Positions 1 to 5,683 of a DNA stretch of 7,375 nucleotides are shown here, one piece after another; the stretch's first letter is position 1; each line of letters starts with the position of its first letter. Source of the stretch: Bacteroidota bacterium (lineage in GTDB: Bacteria; Bacteroidota; Bacteroidia; Bacteroidales; VadinHA17); the NCBI GenBank assembly GCA_030611395.1, contig JAUWPX010000062.1, positions 1-7,375 of the forward strand, read 5' to 3'. Below the pieces are notes generated by a model. That model did no database searches. It had not been told where the DNA came from and saw nothing but the letters and a program-made list of their open reading frames with translations. The position numbers and the translations under genes were made by a program.

Positions 1-410
1 TTTTTTCTCTTAGTGAAGTAAAAATTGGAGTCGTTCCTGCATGTATTTCTCCATATATAATAAAAAGAATTGGCGAATTTGCAGCAAGGGAACTAATGCT
101 GACAGGCAGGCGAATTAAAGGAAAAGAGGCGGAATCATTCCGTCTGGTTAACAAATCACTTAACGTTAATGAGCAGGAATCATATATAAAATCGGTTATC
201 GACAAATTGCAGACCAGTGGACCAAAGGCAATTGAGCATTGCAAAAATCTGATTTACAATGTATCAAACAAGTTAACATTAAATCAGGCACTGGAGGAAA
301 CTGCCAGAATAATTGCAGAGATAAGAAAATCAGAAGAGGGTCAGGAAGGAATGCAGGCTTTTCTTGAAAAAAGAGTTCCGAAATGGGTAAACCGAAAGAA
401 GAAGAGTTGA
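1..410 (+). CDS. liuC: Methylglutaconyl-CoA hydratase-like enoyl-CoA hydratase (crotonase family), 5' end missing
   Basis: The reading frame is open from base 3 to the stop at 408-410, so the left edge cuts the gene and about 135 C-terminal residues remain; the true start lies outside. The visible part begins with FSLSEVKIGVVPA, the crotonase segment holding the second catalytic glutamate (E codon at 15-17), followed by ISPYIIKRIG and LTGRRIKGKEA. The C-terminal EGQEGMQAFLEKRVPKW resembles the end of LiuC/AUH-type methylglutaconyl-CoA hydratases more than fatty-acid crotonases. These enzymes interconvert 3-methylglutaconyl-CoA and HMG-CoA in leucine degradation. The oxyanion-hole glycines and first catalytic glutamate are off the window. 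The next gene encodes a biotin carboxylase subunit, the liuC-liuD order known from leucine operons. The crotonase assignment is secure; substrate is inferred from tail similarity and context. A generic enoyl-CoA hydratase remains possible. Confidence 0.82.
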   Translation, partial: FSLSEVKIGVVPACISPYIIKRIGEFAARELMLTGRRIKGKEAESFRLVNKSLNVNEQESYIKSVIDKLQTSGPKAIEHCKNLIYNVSNKLTLNQALEETARIIAEIRKSEEGQEGMQAFLEKRVPKWVNRKKKS

Positions 411-422
411 GTAAGTTGAGTA
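405..422 (+). repeat. Tandem 9-bp duplication across the stop codon
   Basis: AGTTGAGTA occurs twice head to tail at 405-413 and 414-422. The first copy contains the TGA stop of the hydratase gene, so the duplication touches the last codons. It starts a stretch of short repeated words running to about 470. Confidence 0.7.
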
Positions 423-434
423 GGAAGAGAAGAT

Positions 435-470
435 GTTTGAAGTTTGAGGTTTGAAGATTGTTTAAAGTTT
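435..470 (+). repeat. GTTTGAA heptamer array
   Basis: Three phased 7-bp units lie at 435-441, 442-448 and 449-455 (GTTTGAA, GTTTGAG, GTTTGAA). Decayed copies follow, including GTTTAAA at 460-466 and a final GTTT at 467-470. The array is non-coding and begins 24 bp after the hydratase stop. It shares the 7-bp period, though not the sequence, with arrays at 2645 and 6846. Confidence 0.75.
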
Positions 471-509
471 ATGAAAGGAAAAGGGCAAAATATCAGATAT
501 TCTGGATTG

Positions 510-529
510 CCGTCTGCTTTAGCTGACGG
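510..529 (+). repeat. REP-like imperfect palindrome (hairpin)
   Basis: The arms CCGTC (510-514) and GACGG (525-529) are perfect complements. Inside them GCT (516-518) pairs with AGC (521-523) after one T-T mismatch, giving an 8-bp interrupted stem with a TT loop. It is more GC-rich than its surroundings and lies mid-gap between hydratase and carboxylase. It looks like a REP/RAYT-type palindrome of the sort scattered through Bacteroidota intergenic DNA. There is no following T-tract, so it is not an obvious intrinsic terminator. REP identity is inference from a single copy. Confidence 0.5.
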
Positions 530-634
530 ATTCAGGAAGAAAGAAGAGCTGAAACATAAGAAATGAGGTGAAAAAGCAGGACGTAAGGAGTAAGATGCTG
601 AGAGGATGAGGTTAAGAAAGAGAAAAAAATAAGT

Positions 635-2644
635 ATGAAATTATTTAAGAAAATACTTGTTGCAAACAGAGGAGAAATTGCAATTCGTGTGATGCGTACT
701 GCTAAAGAAATGGGTATAAGGGTGGTAGCTATATATTCTGAAGCTGATGCTGATTCGCTTCATGTTAAAGTTGCAGATGAATCTTACTGTATTGGTAAGG
801 AAAGTCTGGCTGAAACATATTTAAACATAAAAAAGATTATCAATGTTGCACTGAAAGCAGGTTGTGAAGCTATTCATCCCGGTTACGGTTTTCTTGCTGA
901 GAATCCTGAATTTGTTACAGCGTGTGATAGCTCGGGTATAATTTTTATCGGTCCTTCGGGTAAAGTGATTGCCTTAATGGGAAATAAAATTGAAGCCAGA
1001 AGTTTTATTAAAAGTATTAATATCCCGCTTGTAGATGGTGCTGTTGGCAAGGATATTAAGTCATTGATAAAAGCCGGAAAAATGATGTCTTTTCCGCTGT
1101 TGCTGAAAGCTGCTGCTGGTGGTGGTGGCAAAGGGATGAGGATTGTCAGGGAAGAAAAACAGCTTCGTGAAGGGTTAGAATCAACTTCGAGGGAAGCCAA
1201 AAAATATTTTGGTGATGGGACTGTCTTTATTGAAAAGTACCTTGATGCACCAAGGCATATAGAATTTCAGGTTCTTGGTGATAATTTCGGGAATGTAATA
1301 CATGTATTTGAGAGAGAATGTTCAATACAAAGGCGTTACCAGAAAATTATTGAAGAATCTCCTTCAGTTACATTAACACCCGAAATCCGTGAAAAAATGG
1401 GTGAAACAGCAGTTAAAATATGTAAAAAAATCGGCTATAATAATGCCGGTACAATAGAATTCCTGGTTGATAAAAATCTAAACTTTTTCTTTCTTGAAAT
1501 GAATACCCGGATACAGGTTGAACATCCGGTAACAGAGCTTACAACCGGACTTGATCTTGTTAAGGAACAGATATTTATCAGTGCAGGGAATCCCTTACGT
1601 TATAAACAAAAAGATATTGTACAAAAAGGTCATGCTATTGAAGCCAGAATTTATGCGGAAGATCCCTCAAACAATTTCCTGCCGTCACCGGGGAAAATGA
1701 CATTTTATAAAGAACCGGCAGGTAAGAATACCAGAGTGGATACTGCAGTTAAAGAAGCTGCAGAAATAAAAAGTTTATACGATCCGATGATAAGCAAATT
1801 AATTGTTTATGGTAAAAACAGGAATGAAGCAATAGGTATGCTTGAATCAGCATTATCCGAATATATCATTCACGGCATTCAAACAAATATTGCATTTTTA
1901 ATTGGGATTTTGCAAAATAGAAACTATAGAAATAATCAGATATCTACACTATTCTGTACTGAAAAAAGTTCCGCAATCCTTGATAGTATAAAAAGAAAAA
2001 AGCATAAATTGACTTTATTTGTTCCTGTACTGGTTTTTATAGTTTATATCTTAAATAAAAAAACTCCCGATTTTTCCTCTTTTGATAAGGAAAAGCAATT
2101 CATTTGGAATTATATCGGTTATTGGAGAAGTATCATTAAAATACCTGTACAGGTTGACGGAGAGGAAAAAGAAGTAAATGTTCGTTACAATAAAAACGGA
2201 GAATTCATAGCTGAATTTGAAAATAGGGAATATTTAGTGAAACCCGATAGAATATTAAATGGGGAAATTGATTTATACATAAATAATAACCTTGTTCATG
2301 CATATATTTCTGAAAAAAGTGTATTACATTTTTATATTACATATGGAGGGAATATATTTGAGATTATCAGAAAAGATTATCTGCAGGATGATATGGATAC
2401 CGGGGCGTTTGAAGAAGATTTTGGTGATGGTTCAGGTGTTTTAACATCCCCAATGCCAGGCAAAGTAATAAAGATAAACATTAAGAAAGGTGCAAAGATA
2501 TCCAAAGGGGAAATTGTTATGATAATTGAAGCAATGAAGATGGAGAATAATATAATTGCCGGTAAAGATGGTGTTATAAGTAAAATAAATGTTACTTCCG
2601 GTCAAATGGTTGAAGGAGGAGCATCGTTGGCTTTGATTGAATGA
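635..2644 (+). CDS. liuD: Acyl-CoA carboxylase alpha subunit: biotin carboxylase with C-terminal biotin carrier domain (methylcrotonyl-/propionyl-CoA carboxylase type)
   Basis: This 669-residue protein uses ATP and bicarbonate to carboxylate its own biotin, which then serves a separate carboxyltransferase subunit. The start MKLFKKILVANRGEIAIRV is the canonical biotin carboxylase N-terminus. The ATP-grasp domain shows K158, the glycine-rich loop GGGGKG at about 162-167, and EMNTRIQVEHPVTE with E288, N290 and R292; R338 follows in EARIYAEDP. Residues about 450-590 fit the BT linker domain of MCC/PCC alpha subunits. The carrier domain (about 603-669) contains EAMKME with biotinyl-lysine K635, 34 residues before the end, the usual spacing. 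An odd point is a hydrophobic run at 459-473. No carboxyltransferase (liuB/pccB) gene is in the window; it may lie to the left. Biotin carboxylase function is certain. Methylcrotonyl-CoA as substrate is inferred from the hydratase next door, and propionyl- or geranyl-CoA remain possible. No clear Shine-Dalgarno precedes the start. Confidence 0.93.
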   Translation: MKLFKKILVANRGEIAIRVMRTAKEMGIRVVAIYSEADADSLHVKVADESYCIGKESLAETYLNIKKIINVALKAGCEAIHPGYGFLAENPEFVTACDSSGIIFIGPSGKVIALMGNKIEARSFIKSINIPLVDGAVGKDIKSLIKAGKMMSFPLLLKAAAGGGGKGMRIVREEKQLREGLESTSREAKKYFGDGTVFIEKYLDAPRHIEFQVLGDNFGNVIHVFERECSIQRRYQKIIEESPSVTLTPEIREKMGETAVKICKKIGYNNAGTIEFLVDKNLNFFFLEMNTRIQVEHPVTELTTGLDLVKEQIFISAGNPLRYKQKDIVQKGHAIEARIYAEDPSNNFLPSPGKMTFYKEPAGKNTRVDTAVKEAAEIKSLYDPMISKLIVYGKNRNEAIGMLESALSEYIIHGIQTNIAFLIGILQNRNYRNNQISTLFCTEKSSAILDSIKRKKHKLTLFVPVLVFIVYILNKKTPDFSSFDKEKQFIWNYIGYWRSIIKIPVQVDGEEKEVNVRYNKNGEFIAEFENREYLVKPDRILNGEIDLYINNNLVHAYISEKSVLHFYITYGGNIFEIIRKDYLQDDMDTGAFEEDFGDGSGVLTSPMPGKVIKINIKKGAKISKGEIVMIIEAMKMENNIIAGKDGVISKINVTSGQMVEGGASLALIE

Positions 2645-2707
2645 AGAGCATAGAGCTAAGAGCATAGAGCGGAGAGCAGAGAGCAAAGAGTAGAAAAGTC
2701 TAGAGTA
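2645..2707 (+). repeat. Phased AGAGCNN heptamer array
   Basis: Starting on the base after the carboxylase stop, six consecutive 7-bp units have constant AGAGC and two variable bases (endings AT, TA, AT, GG, AG, AA; 2645-2686). A seventh unit reads AGAGTAG (2687-2693), and two decayed units reach about 2707. Phase is kept with no insertion or deletion. It lies outside both genes and shows no coding potential. Confidence 0.85.
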
Positions 2708-2710
2708 AAA

Positions 2711-2718
2711 TATTTTTG
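2711..2718 (+). promoter_or_regulatory. Candidate Bacteroidota -7 promoter element
   Basis: TATTTTTG matches TAnnTTTG exactly and lies 46 bp before the HMG-CoA synthase start, which would leave a leader of about 40 nt. No convincing TTTG -33 element sits about 20 bp upstream, because that position is occupied by the heptamer array. A short AT-rich motif like this can arise by chance. Confidence 0.35.
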
Positions 2719-2719
2719 A

Positions 2720-2732
2720 GGTTATCTTAACC
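2720..2732 (+). promoter_or_regulatory. Small inverted repeat, possible operator or leader hairpin
   Basis: GGTTA and TAACC form perfect 5-bp arms around TCT. The element begins just after the candidate -7 box, where transcription would start, so it could be an operator or a 5' leader hairpin for the HMG-CoA synthase cluster. Three AATTAANN octamers follow at 2733-2756. The arms are short, so function is speculative. Confidence 0.25.
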
Positions 2733-2764
2733 AATTAACAAATTAACTAATTAAAATCACACTT

Positions 2765-3811
2765 ATGGTTGGAATTATCGGATATGGTACACAAATACCT
2801 CGCTATCGTATTAAGGTTAAGGAGATTGCGAAGGTTTGGGGAGCAGATGCAGAAGCTTTATCAAAGGGATTGAACCTTTATGAAAAATCGGTACCTGCAC
2901 CTGATGAGGATACTGCTACACTTTCAGTTGGTGCGGCAAAAAATGCTCTTGCCAGGTCAGGAATTGATCCGAAATTGATCGGAGCGGTTTATGTAGGAAG
3001 CGAATCACATCCTTATGCTGTTAAGCCTACGGGAACAATTGTTTCTGAAGCATTGGGCATTTGTCCTCATGTTCACACTGCAGATCTTGAATTTGCCTGT
3101 AAAGCGGGTACTGAAGGTATGTTCATTGCCTTGCATCTTGTTAAAACCGGTGTAATGGAATGTGCACTGGCAATTGGGGCTGATACCTCTCAGGGAGCTC
3201 CGGGAGATGCACTTGAATATTCAGCAAGTGCAGGGGCTGCAGCGTTTTTAATGGGCACAAAAAATATTGTTGCCGAATTGGTGGATACTCAATGTTATAT
3301 GACCGATACTCCTGATTTTTGGAGACGGGAAAATGCTCATTATCCTGAACATGGTGGCAGATTTACCGGCAAACCGGCATATCAGAAACATGTTTTTGGT
3401 GCTGTAGAGGCAATCCTTGAAAAAACAGGAATGAAACCAAAGGATTTTGACTATCTTATTTTTCATCAGCCAAATGGCAAGTTTCCCGTTCAGGCTGCCA
3501 AACAGCTTGGTTTCACAGAAGCACAGTACCGTTATGGTTTGTTAACCCCTACATTAGGGAATACTTATTCGGGCTCCTCTCCTATGGGATTGGCTGCCAC
3601 TTTGGATGAGGCAGGTCCTGATCAGCTCATACTACTTGTATCATACGGATCAGGTGCCGGAAGTGATGCCTTTGTGTTTCGTACAACAAAACATTTGTTA
3701 ACAAACCGGGATCTGGCTCCAAGGGTCAGGAAACAACTGAATGAGCATTTACAATATCTTGAGTATGGTGAGTATGCAAAATTCAGAGGTAAAATACTTA
3801 AACCAGAATAG
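2765..3811 (+). CDS. Archaeal-type hydroxymethylglutaryl-CoA synthase
   Basis: HMG-CoA synthase joins acetyl-CoA and acetoacetyl-CoA to give HMG-CoA and CoA. At 348 residues the protein matches the compact archaeal form rather than the longer eukaryotic or Gram-positive MvaS. The thiolase-fold N-terminus [16 protein letters not shown] is typical. The catalytic triad is visible: E80 in [12 protein letters not shown], nucleophile C112 in [10 protein letters not shown], and H234 in FHQPNGKFP. All three motifs follow the archaeal wording. The protein is complete and appears active. It is followed after 9 bp by a thiolase and then a DUF35 gene, the same partners as in archaeal mevalonate clusters. 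No other mevalonate gene is present here; the gene sits beside hydratase and carboxylase genes, suggesting a role in branched-chain acyl-CoA metabolism. No Shine-Dalgarno is seen at this ATG. Confidence 0.93.
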   Translation: MVGIIGYGTQIPRYRIKVKEIAKVWGADAEALSKGLNLYEKSVPAPDEDTATLSVGAAKNALARSGIDPKLIGAVYVGSESHPYAVKPTGTIVSEALGICPHVHTADLEFACKAGTEGMFIALHLVKTGVMECALAIGADTSQGAPGDALEYSASAGAAAFLMGTKNIVAELVDTQCYMTDTPDFWRRENAHYPEHGGRFTGKPAYQKHVFGAVEAILEKTGMKPKDFDYLIFHQPNGKFPVQAAKQLGFTEAQYRYGLLTPTLGNTYSGSSPMGLAATLDEAGPDQLILLVSYGSGAGSDAFVFRTTKHLLTNRDLAPRVRKQLNEHLQYLEYGEYAKFRGKILKPE

Positions 3812-3814
3812 GAG
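3810..3814 (+). promoter_or_regulatory. Strong Shine-Dalgarno (AGGAG) for the thiolase, overlapping the previous stop
   Basis: AGGAG begins inside the TAG stop of the HMG-CoA synthase gene and ends 6 nt before the thiolase ATG. It is the only clear Shine-Dalgarno in the window; the other genes have A/T-rich leaders, as is usual for Bacteroidota. It supports ATG 3821 as the start and suggests coupled translation of the two enzymes. Confidence 0.6.
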
Positions 3815-3820
3815 AATAAT

Positions 3821-4978
3821 ATGAAAGAAATAGCTGTTATAGGAATTGGAATAACAAAATTTGGTGAACTATGGGAAAAATCTCTTAGAGATATTGCCGT
3901 AGAAAGTGCAATAAATTGTCTTGAAGATGCGGGTATTGACCGGATTGATTCAATCAATATTGGCTGTATGTCAAGTGGTTTATTTGTTGGGCAGGAACAT
4001 CTGGCAAGTCTGATTGCTGATTATTTAGGAAGATTGGATATTCCGTCATCCCGTATTGAGTCTGCTTGTGCTTCCGGAAGTTTGGCTGTTCGTAGCGCCT
4101 GCATGGAAATTGCAACTGGAGTTTCTGATTATGCATTAGCCATCGGAGTGGAAAAAATGACTGATGTGAGTATGGGAGGAGCAACTTATGCACTGGCAAC
4201 TGCTGCCGATCAGGATTATGAAGCATTTCATGGAATTACATTTCCCGGATTATACGCGATGCTTGCCAGAGCTCACATGGAACGTTATGGAACCACAAGA
4301 GAACAGCTGGCACAGGTTTCTGTAAAAAACCATTATAATGGTTCAATGAATCCAAATGCCCAGTTTCCTTTCAAAATTACACAGGATACAGTTCTAAATT
4401 CAACCATGATCGCTGATCCGTTACGTTTAATGGATTGTTCTCCGGTTACTGATGGTGCTGCTGCAGTGTTACTAACAACAGTTGAACAAGCAAAAAAGCT
4501 GAAAAAACATCCACTGGTTGTAATAACCGGTTTTGGCAGTGCCACTGATTCAATTGCTCTTAGTCATCGTAAGGAACTAACCGAATTACAAGCTGTTAAA
4601 ACATCTGCTGCCAAAGCATTAAAAATGGCAGGAAAAACAATTGATGATATTGATTTTGCCGAAGTGCACGATTGTTTTACGATTGCTGAAATCCTGGTAT
4701 TGGAATCAATGGGTATAATAGGTAAGGGTAAAGGTGGCCCTGCAACAGTTGATGGTTACACGGCACTGGATGGAAAATTCCCTGTTAATCCATCAGGCGG
4801 ATTAAAATCGAAAGGACATCCTGTTGGAGCTACGGGTGTTGCACAGATTTTTGAATTGGTAAATCAATTAAGAGGCAATAGTGAAAAACGCCAGATTCCC
4901 GGAGTAAAAGCCGGTCTTGCCCAGAATATGGGTGGATCAGGTGGCAGTAGTGTCTGTCACATATTAGAATTAAAATAA
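3821..4978 (+). CDS. Acetoacetyl-CoA thiolase, archaeal/SCP2 type
   Basis: This 385-residue thiolase interconverts two acetyl-CoA with acetoacetyl-CoA plus CoA. The nucleophilic cysteine is C83 in ESACASGS. The second active-site block is HDCF with H283, and the third is [14 protein letters not shown] with H333. The HDCF block, and the lack of the CxG block of classical bacterial thiolases (AtoB, PhaA), place it with archaeal and SCP2-like thiolases. N-terminal [17 protein letters not shown] is complete, and an AGGAG 6 nt upstream supports the start. It lies 9 bp after HMG-CoA synthase and 33 bp before the DUF35 gene, the set that forms one complex in archaea. In that complex it supplies acetoacetyl-CoA; in the reverse direction it would cleave it. 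Family membership is firm. The acetoacetyl-CoA substrate is inferred from the neighbours, since related proteins include sterol side-chain thiolases. Confidence 0.9.
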   Translation: MKEIAVIGIGITKFGELWEKSLRDIAVESAINCLEDAGIDRIDSINIGCMSSGLFVGQEHLASLIADYLGRLDIPSSRIESACASGSLAVRSACMEIATGVSDYALAIGVEKMTDVSMGGATYALATAADQDYEAFHGITFPGLYAMLARAHMERYGTTREQLAQVSVKNHYNGSMNPNAQFPFKITQDTVLNSTMIADPLRLMDCSPVTDGAAAVLLTTVEQAKKLKKHPLVVITGFGSATDSIALSHRKELTELQAVKTSAAKALKMAGKTIDDIDFAEVHDCFTIAEILVLESMGIIGKGKGGPATVDGYTALDGKFPVNPSGGLKSKGHPVGATGVAQIFELVNQLRGNSEKRQIPGVKAGLAQNMGGSGGSSVCHILELK

Positions 4979-5011
4979 GCACAAACTGTATTAATTAAAA
5001 ACTAACATATT

Positions 5012-5410
5012 ATGAATGTTCCAAGGCACTGGAGAGAAACGCCTGAGCGTTACAGAATGGAAGCTGCAAAATGCAGGAAATGTGGAAAAATTTCATTTCC
5101 TGCCAGACTGATCTGTCCTGAATGTAAAAATAAGGTATTTGATAAAATTAACCTCTCGGGAAAAGGTAAACTCTTAACCTATACAATTATTCGAACGGCT
5201 CCTGAAGGATTTGTAGATATTGCCCCATATGCTGTTGGTATTGTTGAAATGAAAGAGGGAGTCAGGGTTATGGGGCAAATTACCGATTGTGATCTTTTGA
5301 GTTTGAAAACCGGTGATAAGCTAATTTCCAGGTTCAGAAGAATAAACGAGGAAGGAAAAACAGGACTTATAATGTATGCATATAAGTTCGTTCCGGATGT
5401 TGGAATCTGA
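5012..5410 (+). CDS. DUF35 zinc-ribbon/OB-fold protein, scaffold partner of thiolase and HMG-CoA synthase
   Basis: This 132-residue protein has an N-terminal helical stretch (PRHWRETPERYRMEAAKCRK), then a rubredoxin-like zinc ribbon with C21-x2-C24 and C35-x2-C38, and an OB-fold from about residue 48 to the end. This is the DUF35 (ChsH2-like) architecture. In methanogenic archaea the homologous protein bridges thiolase and HMG-CoA synthase, and the shared CoA site lets acetoacetyl-CoA pass without release. Gene order and spacing (33 bp after the thiolase) indicate the same role. All four zinc ligands are intact. It probably has no catalytic activity of its own. No Shine-Dalgarno is visible; ATG 5012 gives a typical DUF35 N-terminus. 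DUF35 proteins also serve sterol and other thiolase systems, so the scaffold role here is inferred from context. Confidence 0.88.
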   Translation: MNVPRHWRETPERYRMEAAKCRKCGKISFPARLICPECKNKVFDKINLSGKGKLLTYTIIRTAPEGFVDIAPYAVGIVEMKEGVRVMGQITDCDLLSLKTGDKLISRFRRINEEGKTGLIMYAYKFVPDVGI

Positions 5411-5485
5411 ATAAGAACAGAGCTATGTAACTTATTAAGAAAATGCACTAATTGTAATTATTCACCTATTATTGAATTTATTCTC

Positions 5486-5506
5486 AAGGTTAAGGCTAAG
5501 GCTAAG
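5486..5506 (+). repeat. AAGGCT hexamer array, left arm of a long inverted repeat
   Basis: AAGGTT, AAGGCT and AAGGCT run in phase and are followed by AAG. The 21 bases are complementary to 5594-5614 at 19 positions, with one A-C mismatch and one G-T wobble. The array sits 75 bp after the DUF35 stop in a gap with no gene. Confidence 0.75.
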
Positions 5507-5592
5507 AAATAAAAAGAATAAAGAAGAATTCCATTTTTGAAATAGATAAATGTAAAATTAAAGGAACAGGTCAAAAACGAAAACATATAAAA

Positions 5593-5616
5593 CCTTAGCC
5601 TCAGCCTTAGCCTTTG
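5593..5616 (+). repeat. CCTTAG hexamer array, right arm of a long inverted repeat
   Basis: Four phased hexamers read CCTTAG, CCTCAG, CCTTAG and CCTTTG. They are the reverse complement of the array at 5486-5506, so a transcript could fold into a 21-bp stem closing a loop of about 87 nt. The enclosed DNA (5507-5593) is A-rich and contains no credible reading frame. The right arm ends 67 bp before the acyl-CoA dehydrogenase start. Confidence 0.75.
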
Positions 5617-5683
5617 TATTTTAATGTATAACACTAAATTTCCGATGAATTAGAATATAAAGTTTACAACAAATATAATAGCT

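Noticed and set aside
883..1200. Minus-strand open frame opposite the carboxylase
   Set aside because: It lies fully antisense to the conserved ATP-grasp domain and has the biased, low-complexity composition of a shadow frame.
2645..2707. AGAGC array as a coding continuation of the carboxylase
   Set aside because: The biotin carrier domain ends at the normal distance after K635 (34 residues) and the array starts after a stop, so nothing suggests a truncated or read-through protein.
3622..3957. Minus-strand frame spanning the synthase-thiolase junction
   Set aside because: It is antisense to two confident genes and rich in serine and isoleucine, as expected from reversed coding sequence.
5410..5436. 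AATAAG/CTTATT hairpin just after DUF35 as a terminator
   Set aside because: Only six A/T-rich pairs with a 15-nt loop and no T-tract; too weak to call.
5486..5616. CRISPR array or telomere-like repeat
   Set aside because: The units are 6 bp with no spacers, and the two arrays are inverted relative to each other; this does not fit CRISPR, and telomere repeats are not expected in a gap between metabolic genes.
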